DNA of 64,000 nucleotides, taken from positions 248,001 to 312,000 of the forward strand of contig NZ_FUKN01000014.1 of assembly GCF_900163785.1 (NCBI RefSeq). The letters are read 5' to 3'. The notes beneath the pieces are model-generated. The model ran no database searches and had not been told where the DNA came from. It saw nothing but the letters and a program-made list of their open reading frames with translations. The DNA comes from Psychrobacter sp. JB385. GTDB lineage: Bacteria; Pseudomonadota; Gammaproteobacteria; Pseudomonadales; Moraxellaceae. A program made the translations under genes and the position numbers. Below are positions 52,035 through 60,037 of the stretch, piece after piece (within the stretch, counting starts at the first letter, position 1; the number at the start of each line of letters is the position of its first letter).

Positions 52035-52709
52035 ATGTGGAATAACAAACTACAGACCTTAATGGTCGGTATGATAATGGCGGTTGGTGTATCGCTCAGT
52101 GGCTGTGACAATAGCCAAAGCGATGCCCAAAATCAAGATGCGAGTGCAAATACCAGCGAGCAAGCAAGCGCCAATGATGCACCAGCCAAAGACAGTGCAT
52201 CTGGGACTGCTGACCTAGATGGGGCGACTACTGCGCAAGCCACACCTGTGAGATATGATGTTTCATCTTGGAGCTCTGGTAAGGTGACGCCGCTGAGTAT
52301 TGATAAGCTGGAGGAGATTAAATCAACTTTTGGCAAAGTGGTGAGCACCGATGAGAACAGCTTGGACTACGCCAGTAATGCCGCTACCAAATACCGTTTT
52401 ATGAAGGCTGATGCCCCATATCTGGATCTGATTGACTCTGAAAAATACTTGGAGCTTGGCTGGTACTATGCCAATCCTACTGACTCTGACAAAGAAAAAG
52501 AGCTCAGCCAAAACCATGCCAAAAAAGCACATAAAGTTGCCCGTCAACTCATGGGCGATGAAGGTGGTAAGATGGTTGGCGACATGCTCAACAGTCAAAT
52601 CACCAAAAACAAAGTGGTCGGCGGACAAAAAGTAGAACTGGCAAAATGCGAATTTTATAGTTGTATGCTGGTCATCAATAAATCCGAAGCGCCAGAAACT
52701 AACAGTTAA
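52035..52709 (+). CDS. Lipoprotein of unknown function
   Basis: 224 residues from ATG 52035 (a GTG 15 bases earlier is an alternative). The lipoprotein signal runs from QTLMVGMIMAVG to the lipobox VSLSGC, with the modified Cys at residue 24; the next residue is Asp, which tends to keep lipoproteins in the inner membrane in E. coli. A low-complexity linker rich in Ser, Asp, Ala and Gln (about 25-75) comes before a folded domain (about 85-220) with two Cys near the end (KCEFYSCML). No family is recognised. pabC follows 13 bases after the stop, so the two are likely cotranscribed. Confidence 0.78.
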   Translation: MWNNKLQTLMVGMIMAVGVSLSGCDNSQSDAQNQDASANTSEQASANDAPAKDSASGTADLDGATTAQATPVRYDVSSWSSGKVTPLSIDKLEEIKSTFGKVVSTDENSLDYASNAATKYRFMKADAPYLDLIDSEKYLELGWYYANPTDSDKEKELSQNHAKKAHKVARQLMGDEGGKMVGDMLNSQITKNKVVGGQKVELAKCEFYSCMLVINKSEAPETNS

Positions 52710-52722
52710 GCTAAGAGAGACA

Positions 52723-53709
52723 ATGCCGATGTCTAGTAGCTGGTTTTGTCTACACTCATCAGAAAATGAGACAGATATTACGCATGCTACTCTGTCGTTG
52801 GACAGTCGTGGACTGGCGTACGGTGATGGTTTTTTTACCACCATGGGCGTGATTGATGGGCAGATACTATGGTTGGATTATCATCATCAGCGTCTCATCT
52901 CTCATCAAAAAGCCCTGCAACTCGACGTAGATAGCCACTCCTTAATCACTGCCTTAACAATACATGCTCAGCGCTTGCAACAAGGCGTGCTCAAGCTTAT
53001 CGTTGTGCGTGCTGCGCAAGCCGTGCGTGGATATGGTTACACATCCAATGCGTCTGGAAGCGCTTGTGACATTTGGCTAAAATCCTCAGCCATGATGGTT
53101 AAAACTGATGAGCAGCTATGCTTACCAGATGGACGCCGCACTCCCATACAGCCAGTTAATCGCGCCATTTGCTTATCCGCACAAATTGCTTGCTTGCCAC
53201 CACCATTAGCAGGGCTAAAAAGTCTTAATCGGCTCGATACCGTGCTGGCAAGTGCTGAGCTACAACGCATCAAATCACACTTATTACCATCTGACGCATC
53301 ACATACCCCTTTACAGCCAAACATTGGGGAAGGGTTGCTGCGAGACATGAGTGGGTGCTGGATTGAAGGCACGATGAGTAACGTGTTCTATCAGCTAGCG
53401 GGTGCGCCAGTGACAAATCCACACTCTCTAGAGTCCAAAAATACGATTGATACGACTCAAGGAGATTCTAATTATCTGATGACAGGGCAGTGGTACACGC
53501 CGTCTTTGACGCAATCGGGCGTTGATGGCGTGATGCGACAAGTGATTATAGATGCGTTATCCAATACAGCCTATCCAGTTATCATTAGGCCGTTGCAAGA
53601 TGATGATTTGCCACATTTGACACGATTGTTTTTTTGCAATGCCTTGCGCGGTATCATGCCGATGGCTAATTTGACGTTGTTGAATGACAGTGTAGTAACA
53701 ATGGCGTGA
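52723..53709 (+). CDS. pabC: Aminodeoxychorismate lyase
   Basis: 328 residues, longer than the usual 270. Class IV PLP fold: DSRGLAYGDGFFTTMGV near the N-terminus, SLNRLDTVLASAELQ with the PLP lysine in the preceding AGLKSLNRLD, and IEGTMSNVFYQ followed by TPSLTQSGVDGVMRQVI. The enzyme makes 4-aminobenzoate and pyruvate for folate. Two extra stretches (about 185-200 and 230-255) account for the length. pabC-mltG-tmk is a conserved order; here two opposite-strand genes lie between pabC and mltG. Confidence 0.92.
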   Translation: MPMSSSWFCLHSSENETDITHATLSLDSRGLAYGDGFFTTMGVIDGQILWLDYHHQRLISHQKALQLDVDSHSLITALTIHAQRLQQGVLKLIVVRAAQAVRGYGYTSNASGSACDIWLKSSAMMVKTDEQLCLPDGRRTPIQPVNRAICLSAQIACLPPPLAGLKSLNRLDTVLASAELQRIKSHLLPSDASHTPLQPNIGEGLLRDMSGCWIEGTMSNVFYQLAGAPVTNPHSLESKNTIDTTQGDSNYLMTGQWYTPSLTQSGVDGVMRQVIIDALSNTAYPVIIRPLQDDDLPHLTRLFFCNALRGIMPMANLTLLNDSVVTMA

Positions 53710-53726
53710 AATGTGCGTGCAAAACG

Positions 53727-53918
53727 CTATTTTTTATCAAAAATATTAAATTTGGTATCTATCAAATCATCATAAAACAACTCAACGTCCTCATTTCTAT
53801 ACATTGTCCGAGCTTGTAGAATGGCTGACGAATCATCTATTGCCATTACTTCAACAATACGACTCATGGTCTCAACGATTTCTATTTGATAAGTGGTTAA
53901 GCCTATTTCGTTCGTCAT
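53727..53918 (-). CDS. dpnD: DpnD/PcfM-family protein of a DpnI restriction cassette
   Basis: 63 residues. The sequence YQIEIVETMSRIVEV, followed by ILQARTMYRNEDVELFYDD, matches the short DpnD/PcfM domain, a small alpha-beta unit of unknown function. GGGAG lies eight bases before the ATG. It is on the same strand as, and 98 bases downstream of, the DpnI-like nuclease gene, as dpnD follows dpnC in the pneumococcal DpnI cassette. It ends 17 bases from the convergent pabC stop. Its role in the pneumococcal cassette is unknown and none is claimed here. Confidence 0.8.
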   Translation of the reverse strand: MTNEIGLTTYQIEIVETMSRIVEVMAIDDSSAILQARTMYRNEDVELFYDDLIDTKFNIFDKK

Positions 53919-54016
53919 GTGCCGATCTCCCTTTAGCTAGATTGATTGTGCCTATGATCCTAGCAAAAAGAGCAAATACAAATGATCGTCTTCTGTAATC
54001 AGAAAATGCAAAGTGC

Positions 54017-54784
54017 TTAGTATAATTTTCGATAGCTTCCGCGACTGACAAACTCAATGATGCCTTTATCGCGTAATACTTGTAATTGCTGACGGATTTT
54101 ATCTTTAATATGATTGTTATTAGGATGCTTGAGCTGTAGCACATCGGCAAAAGCATACACTTGATTGAGAGAAAAATGGGTATCAAGTCTGTCAACACAT
54201 TGCCATACATCCAGTGTCCAGCCACGTGACTCTATAGATTGCGTGCGTAAAAACAAGGTTTTTTGAAATTGCTCTGTGACGCTATCACGCGGTATCACAT
54301 GCTTATCTTTTACTAAAAAGATTTTTCCTGATTCTGGCACATTTCGTAAGTCGATATTACAACCAATCCAACCTGCACGTCTGGCCGTTACTGATAAGGG
54401 CTTGCGTTTAATAATGATATCAGGCGTAAAAAAGTGCTTAGGAATGATCAGAAAATTATTCACAGTAAGCGCTTTTGAGTATGTCAAAAAGAAAAAACTG
54501 GGATTGTCGTTGCTATTGATACGCTCAATCATCGTCTTATAAGCACCATCGTTAATGATATTGCTTAAGGTCGCTTTTTTACTTTTTAGCTCATATTGCT
54601 CAGTACAGGTCGAACAATAAAAATCAGCAACTGGTTTACCATTTACAAACTCACTGAGCGGCTGGGTACTGCAATTCGGGCAGTAGCCATTATTTTTGAC
54701 CCAAGCTTCGCTCAGCACACGAATAATCTGCGCTGGAGAGCGATATTTTTTGGCAAGGCTTTGGTCAAAATGTAGATTCATCAT
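54017..54784 (-). CDS. dpnC: DpnI-like methyl-directed restriction endonuclease
   Basis: 255 residues, the same size as pneumococcal DpnI (about 254), with close matching along the chain as I remember it. The N-terminal domain has a zinc site of four cysteines (Cys35, Cys38, Cys57, Cys60). The PD-(D/E)XK active site is Asp54, Glu65 and Lys67 (VADFYC ... YELKSKK), one off the DpnI residues Asp53, Glu64 and Lys66. ARRAGWIGCNIDL and the C-terminal winged-helix NNHIKDKIRQQLQVLRDKGII are also shared. DpnI cuts GATC only when the adenine is methylated. The gene lies opposite to its neighbours between pabC and mltG. Two ATGs in a row (54784 and 54781) can start it. In two 60-base lines counted by hand G+C was about 30 and 42 percent, against 50 in one pabC line, which hints at transfer. 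Confidence 0.95.
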   Translation of the reverse strand: MMNLHFDQSLAKKYRSPAQIIRVLSEAWVKNNGYCPNCSTQPLSEFVNGKPVADFYCSTCTEQYELKSKKATLSNIINDGAYKTMIERINSNDNPSFFFLTYSKALTVNNFLIIPKHFFTPDIIIKRKPLSVTARRAGWIGCNIDLRNVPESGKIFLVKDKHVIPRDSVTEQFQKTLFLRTQSIESRGWTLDVWQCVDRLDTHFSLNQVYAFADVLQLKHPNNNHIKDKIRQQLQVLRDKGIIEFVSRGSYRKLY

Positions 54785-54950
54785 GGTTTTTTACCAAAAA
54801 AAAGGTGCGCAAAAGCATCCGTCTAAAGTGAGAATATGAAGCCATACTGCGTAGTGCCAGTATCTAGTTAATGCACAAGCTAAGCAAATACCATTGAAAA
54901 TGCCACGGTTCAGTGCTAAATTCTAGCAAACATCTGCCTTGCGAGTTGCC

Positions 54951-56234
54951 ATGAGTAAGTCCACACCTGAAACGCCACCTGAACGTCCTAATGATACACC
55001 ATCAAATCAACAAGATAGTAATATTGGTCAACGTGCTGATACCACGCCCACAGATTCAGACTTGCATGCTGTAGAAGACAAAAAGGCTAAACCCGCAACA
55101 GATGTCTCACTCATCAGTGGTGAGAGTAAACCACGTAAGTATAAGACGGACAACCAATCGTTTTTTATGCAGCGCGGCTATCAAATATTGCTCGTGCTTG
55201 GACTCATTGCTGCGTTTTTCTTAGTGATGGTGTATCAGACATTGTTTGGACGCATCGATCAGCCTCAAAAGATGGTCACCATCGAGCAAGGCCAGACTTA
55301 TTACGGTTTGCTACCGCAGTGGCAACAGCAAATTCCTCTGTTTTCTACCAGTATTGCTAAGCTATATATCAAGTCGCAAGTCGATGCACCACTGCATGCA
55401 GGGATTTACCAATTACCAGAAAACCCAACCATGGCTGAGGCGCTACAAGTGCTCGAACAAGGCGCAAAAGCAGCGATGGTAAAGGTACAAATCATCGAGG
55501 GTAAAACGTCTAAAGATTTATACCAAGCGCTACGTGACAATCCGGGCATCAAAAAAGAAGTGCTGACTGCCGATAGTGACAATGCCAGTATCGCAAAAGC
55601 CCTAGATTTGGCTGGTATATTGCCAGATGAGGTGGTCAACAGTAATGATCCTATCGTCAATCACAATCTAGAAGGCTGGTTTGCGCCTGATACCTACTAT
55701 TATGGTGAAGGCACCAGCGACAAACAGGTATTGACGGATTTATACAAACGTCAGCAGCAGGCACTCACAGATGCTTGGGAAAATCGTGCCCCAGATTTGC
55801 CATACAAGAGTCCTTATGAAGCCTTAATCATGGCCTCTATCATCGAAAAAGAAACCAGCGTGCCTGACGAACGTCCCTTGGTATCAGCGGTGTTTAATAA
55901 CCGTTTGAATCAAGGCATGCGTATGCAAACCGACCCGACCATCATTTATGGGATGGGAAGTCGTTATGAGGGCAATATTCGCCGCCGCGACATCGATGAA
56001 AAAACGTCGTATAATACGTATCAAATTGATGGTTTGCCGCCAACGCCAATCGCGCTGCCATCTGCCGCATCTATCGAAGCCACCTTACATCCTGCCGATA
56101 GCGAAGCGCTTTACTTTGTGGCAACAGGTAATGGCGGACACAAATTTACCAATAGCTTAAATGCGCACAATCAAGCCGTAAAAGAGTATTTGGGTGTCAT
56201 GCGTGAAAAAAGAGCGCAAACGCCGCCGCCATAA
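54951..56234 (+). CDS. mltG: Endolytic peptidoglycan transglycosylase MltG
   Basis: 427 residues from ATG 54951. The first 70 residues are polar and rich in Pro, Thr and Asp. One membrane helix follows (ILLVLGLIAAFFLVMVYQTLF, in two parts about 75-98), anchoring it in the inner membrane. The LysM-like and YceG catalytic domains follow, with the catalytic Glu in LIMASIIEKETSVPDERP and VFNNRLNQGMRMQTDPTIIYG after it, and NTYQIDGLPPTPI near the end. MltG cuts nascent glycan strands and sets their length. It would normally follow pabC; the DpnI cassette now separates them, so mltG probably has its own promoter in 54785-54950. Confidence 0.93.
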   Translation: MSKSTPETPPERPNDTPSNQQDSNIGQRADTTPTDSDLHAVEDKKAKPATDVSLISGESKPRKYKTDNQSFFMQRGYQILLVLGLIAAFFLVMVYQTLFGRIDQPQKMVTIEQGQTYYGLLPQWQQQIPLFSTSIAKLYIKSQVDAPLHAGIYQLPENPTMAEALQVLEQGAKAAMVKVQIIEGKTSKDLYQALRDNPGIKKEVLTADSDNASIAKALDLAGILPDEVVNSNDPIVNHNLEGWFAPDTYYYGEGTSDKQVLTDLYKRQQQALTDAWENRAPDLPYKSPYEALIMASIIEKETSVPDERPLVSAVFNNRLNQGMRMQTDPTIIYGMGSRYEGNIRRRDIDEKTSYNTYQIDGLPPTPIALPSAASIEATLHPADSEALYFVATGNGGHKFTNSLNAHNQAVKEYLGVMREKRAQTPPP

Positions 56235-56327
56235 GTTATTTTTTAGTCATTGTCTATCAAGCAACCTATCATTTAATGCGCGTTATAATCGCAGATGTAA
56301 CGCGCATTAGTGGCAAAAGGTCATATC

Positions 56328-57038
56328 ATGTCAGTCTCGTTGCAAGCCAGCTCTTCCTTATCTAGTCAAGTCTCATCTCCCTTACCGCAAACCTCACAAG
56401 TACCCCAACAAGGTCGCTTCATCAGCTTTGAAGGTACTGAAGGTGTGGGTAAAACCACAGCGATTGAGCAGTTATGCTCACGTTTGCAGGAAAATGGTAT
56501 CGACTATCTGCGTACTCGCGAGCCAGGCGGCAGTCCGTTTGCAGAGCGTTTGCGCGAAATATTGCTTGATCCTGCCACCGATATCACGGACGATACCGAG
56601 CTATTGCTATTATTTGCCGCGCGCTGCGATCACATGCAGCAAATCATTTTGCCAGCACTACAGCGCGGTGTGTGGGTAATCTGTGACAGATTTACTGACT
56701 CGACCATTGCTTATCAAGGATTTGGACGCGGACATGGCGATGATGTCATTCGTGCTAAGATTGATGGGTTAATCAATCAGTTTGTGGTGCAACTGCCTGA
56801 TTTGACACTATGGTTAGATTTGCCAGTATTAGAAGGCATGGCACGCGCCAATAAACGCGGCGCTGCTGATCGGTTTGAGCAGCAGGCGACCGAGTTTTTT
56901 ACGTGGGTTCATAAAGGGTTCAGCGAGCTTGCTAACGACTATCCTATGCGGATACAGCGTATCGATGCGTCAGGTAGTGCAGAGGAGGTTGGTGTGCGAA
57001 TATGGCAAAAGATACAAGACAAACTGCTTGTCCCATAA
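56328..57038 (+). CDS. tmk: Thymidylate kinase
   Basis: 236 residues from ATG 56328, with AAGG eight bases upstream; an in-frame GTG six codons earlier is less likely. A Ser/Gln-rich N-terminal stretch of about 30 residues comes before the P-loop FEGTEGVGKTTAIEQL. The DR motif is in VICDRFTDSTIAYQGFGRG and the lid region in NKRGAADRFEQQ. The enzyme phosphorylates dTMP to dTDP. It follows mltG by about 90 bases, and a terminator closes the unit. Confidence 0.95.
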   Translation: MSVSLQASSSLSSQVSSPLPQTSQVPQQGRFISFEGTEGVGKTTAIEQLCSRLQENGIDYLRTREPGGSPFAERLREILLDPATDITDDTELLLLFAARCDHMQQIILPALQRGVWVICDRFTDSTIAYQGFGRGHGDDVIRAKIDGLINQFVVQLPDLTLWLDLPVLEGMARANKRGAADRFEQQATEFFTWVHKGFSELANDYPMRIQRIDASGSAEEVGVRIWQKIQDKLLVP

Positions 57039-57086
57039 TAGCCTTTAAGACAATAGCAAAATTGAACGCCGTCAATTAGAAGCAAC

Positions 57087-57123
57087 ATAAAAAAGCCCCA
57101 ACAGTGCGTTGAGGCTTTTTTTA
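57087..57123. terminator. Bidirectional terminator between tmk and the antiporter
   Basis: Hairpin AAAAAGCCCCAAC-AGTGC-GTTGAGGCTTTTT (one mismatch) with A and T runs on the flanks. Confidence 0.9.
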
Positions 57124-57155
57124 TATTTATCGATATTTATTTTATAAAAAAGGTT

Positions 57156-59453
57156 TTAGCGCTTGTCTGCGTTGCTTGCGTCTTTTTTCTCAGACTCTTT
57201 TTTCTCAGACGATTTAGAGCTGTCATCGTCTGTACTAGCCGTATTGTCTTGACCAGAGTCAGGTAGGCGATTTGGATCAAGGCCGCCTTTTTTGTTTTTT
57301 GGAGCATTGCCATTACCGTTGGTACTACTGCTAGAGGTCTTGGTTTTCGACGTTGCGGTCGAGTTAGCGGACATCACCCCTTTATTTGCAGGGTTCGTAG
57401 CATCTTCTTTTGGCTCTGCCGCTTTGTCATCAGAAGATTTGCCTGTGTCCGATAACGTCTCTGTACGGCTTGGTTTTGACGGTGCATCATTGCTTATATT
57501 TTGCTCACCGTCTTTTTCTAGACTTGTCGCAGATTCCTGCGCCCCTGCCTGCGCACTGTTGTCGTCCAGCTCCTTTTCTTTACGCTTTTCAGGCGCTTTT
57601 GATTTGGATTCAAAGCTGGCATCGGCTGCCATTCGCGCTTGCTCTTGCTTAGGAGTGACATCTACTGGTTTTGGCTGTACTTCATCCTCGACCACCAGTG
57701 AGATAAGCTTGCGATCGCGTGGGACGTTGCCATCGAATTTGTCGGTAATAACGTGCAATTTGCCTTCTTTATCAATGGTATAGAGCGGCACAAACTGCTT
57801 GTTGTCTGCCTTATACTGCTCAAAACTATAACTGTCTGTAATGTTGGTGATTTTGATACGGGCCTTTTTGGACAGCATACTGGCAAGCTTGGTATAAGTC
57901 ACATCCTTGCCAAACAGCCACTGCGAATGGAAGTTTGACTGCTTGTCATCACGCTCGCTTCTGGCCTTCTCATCACTGAATTTGAGACGATATAGCTTAC
58001 GCTCACCAAATTCATGACGGTAATGAATTTCAGACAAAGTGTTCATCTCTTTGTCCATACTCATGGCAAATAAACGCCCAATACCAATCAGGTCAAGGTA
58101 GCGATCAGCATGATCAGAGATGGGATTACCAAAATAAGTACGTAGTCCGCTCATGCGGGCGCGCGCGATATTGGTATAGTTGTTGTGAGCGACAATGACG
58201 TCAAACCCTTGATCTTTTAAAGAAGTGGCAATCAAAAGGGCAATAGGATTTGAGCCAACGATAAGAATACCGTTGGTTTCAGGCTCGCGTACACCAAGCA
58301 AATTGCCAACGACCTTGGCGCCCAAGCCTTGAATCATGACCGTACCGATAATGACCATAAAGACGAGCGGTACCAATAGCTCAACCCCTTGAATATCGTA
58401 CTCTTGCAAACGGATGGCAAACAACGACGAAATAGCAGCCGCAACGATACCACGTGGTCCAATCCAGCTAATCATTAGTTTTTCGCTGGTTTTGAGGTTT
58501 GAGCCAATCGATGAAGCCCATACAGACAGCGGACGCGCCACAAACATCACGATAACGAGCAATACCAAGCCTGCAAAACCCACACTCAGTAAGCTTGCCA
58601 GCTCCACACGAGCCGCCAAAATGATAAAGAGTACCGAAATCAAAAGAATGGTCAACGACTCATTGAATTCTAAAATGGTCTCGCGTGGGAATTTTGGCCA
58701 GTTTGCCAAAGCAACACCCAGTACTGTGACCGTCAACAGCCCAGATTCATGCTCTAGATGGTTGGAGACCGAAAACAACACCAGTACAAAGGCGAGCGTA
58801 AATACATTACGCAAAAATTCAGGAATCATGTGGCGACGCATCAGAAACGCCAATAACCAAGCACCAGCCATCCCAAGAACGGTCGCCAATATAACAATTT
58901 TGGCAAACAATAAGATACTGCTGGCTTCGCCGCCTGAAATAATGTACTCATAGACCAATACCACGGCAATTGCGCCGATTGGGTCAATGATGATGCCTTC
59001 CCATTTTAGAATATTAGATATCGTTTTGTTGGGACGCACACTACGCAGTAGGGGCATGATAACGGTGGGGCCTGTGACACAGACCAGCGCGCCGAACAAT
59101 AAAGCGACCAAGGGGTCAACATCGAATAACAAGTAAGTCGATAAGGCAACGATGGCAATGGTAATCAGAACGCCCACCGAGACCAGCATCTGCACAACCG
59201 TACCATGCTGTTTGATCTCATCGAACTCTAAGGTCAGTGAGCCTTCAAACAGGATAATGGCTACGCCCAAAGAGATGAAAGGGAACATGAGTTCCCCAAG
59301 CACCAAATCAGGGTCAAAGACCCCCAGTACGGGCCCCACAATAATGCCAATTAGCAATAAAAATAAAATGGACGGTTGCTTCAAATACCAAGCCAACCAT
59401 TGGGCGGCAATACCAATCCCAACCACGCCAGATAATAATAGGGCGGTATCCAT
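57156..59453 (-). CDS. Cation/proton antiporter (NhaP/CPA1 type) with TrkA-N-like domain and charged tail
   Basis: 765 residues. The first 400 form about 12 membrane helices; typical phrases are FEGSLTLEFDEIKQHG, VCVTGPTVIMPLLRSV and WEGIIIDPIGAIAVVLVYEY, where the acidic residues in membrane segments carry ions. A Rossmann-like domain (about 395-500, ILIVGSNPIALLIATSL) resembles TrkA-N and probably senses a nucleotide or pH. The last 165 residues are low-complexity and rich in Lys, Ser, Glu, Asp and Thr, ending KKESEKKDASNADKR. The protein exchanges Na+ or K+ for protons across the inner membrane. The tail is not part of the family and is presumably cytoplasmic and disordered. It lies divergent from htrA. 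Confidence 0.88.
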   Translation of the reverse strand: MDTALLLSGVVGIGIAAQWLAWYLKQPSILFLLLIGIIVGPVLGVFDPDLVLGELMFPFISLGVAIILFEGSLTLEFDEIKQHGTVVQMLVSVGVLITIAIVALSTYLLFDVDPLVALLFGALVCVTGPTVIMPLLRSVRPNKTISNILKWEGIIIDPIGAIAVVLVYEYIISGGEASSILLFAKIVILATVLGMAGAWLLAFLMRRHMIPEFLRNVFTLAFVLVLFSVSNHLEHESGLLTVTVLGVALANWPKFPRETILEFNESLTILLISVLFIILAARVELASLLSVGFAGLVLLVIVMFVARPLSVWASSIGSNLKTSEKLMISWIGPRGIVAAAISSLFAIRLQEYDIQGVELLVPLVFMVIIGTVMIQGLGAKVVGNLLGVREPETNGILIVGSNPIALLIATSLKDQGFDVIVAHNNYTNIARARMSGLRTYFGNPISDHADRYLDLIGIGRLFAMSMDKEMNTLSEIHYRHEFGERKLYRLKFSDEKARSERDDKQSNFHSQWLFGKDVTYTKLASMLSKKARIKITNITDSYSFEQYKADNKQFVPLYTIDKEGKLHVITDKFDGNVPRDRKLISLVVEDEVQPKPVDVTPKQEQARMAADASFESKSKAPEKRKEKELDDNSAQAGAQESATSLEKDGEQNISNDAPSKPSRTETLSDTGKSSDDKAAEPKEDATNPANKGVMSANSTATSKTKTSSSSTNGNGNAPKNKKGGLDPNRLPDSGQDNTASTDDDSSKSSEKKESEKKDASNADKR

Positions 59454-60037
59454 AAGTTGATCCTTTTATAATCTTGTCATATTTTATATCTATCAATCGT
59501 TTTTATAGAAAAACTGTCGTCAGTCGCGTGATAAGTAGAGGCGACTGTTGATAATGGCATCTTTTTATAAAGTCTGAGCTACAACAATGATAGCTATCAT
59601 GAATCACAACATGAGCTAAATATGATATATATACTATAAAGTAGTAGAGACAAAAGCATTCCCAAATATATAACGTCATTTTAGAAATACAAAAGATGAA
59701 AAATAAGAGTGATGATCGTCAATTTGATAAACTTACCGTCGGTAAATTCAACGTTTGTTTTTTTAGAAATTGTTTGGCTGCTATCATACCATGATTTTAT
59801 TTCTTACCTATCATGATAGAGCTTACCACCGTATCGACATGAATACGTTGGCACTGAAGCCACGTGAGTCAGAATAAGCAGTCTCAACGACATCAATCAC
59901 TGAGCGACTAAAGCGGTAAACCGATCAAAAGCTATGCAGGCAACATTATCCAAGATCACTTTAGCTTATACAAGTCACGACCAATAACAGCCAATATGGC
60001 CCTTAATAATTGACCACCCATTCATGCAGAGGACGAT
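59454..60037. promoter_or_regulatory. Divergent regulatory region between the antiporter and htrA, with several palindromes
   Basis: 584 bases without a supported gene. It holds three perfect or near-perfect palindromes built on CTATCAT/ATGATAG: ATGATAGCTATCAT at 59587-59600, CTATCAT-acc-ATGAT at 59781-59795 and CTATCATGATAG at 59808-59819. A fourth, TTACCG-T-CGGTAA, is at 59733-59745. They look like operator sites, but no regulator is identified. Confidence 0.5.

Noticed and set aside
53872..54225. 117-codon minus-strand frame bridging dpnC and dpnD
   Set aside because: Overlaps both cassette genes in another frame; dpnC and dpnD frames have family motifs and this does not.
59454..60037. 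Possible small gene or RNA in the antiporter-htrA gap
   Set aside because: No frame with a ribosome site and no tRNA-like or terminator-bounded unit; the palindromes are better read as operator-like.
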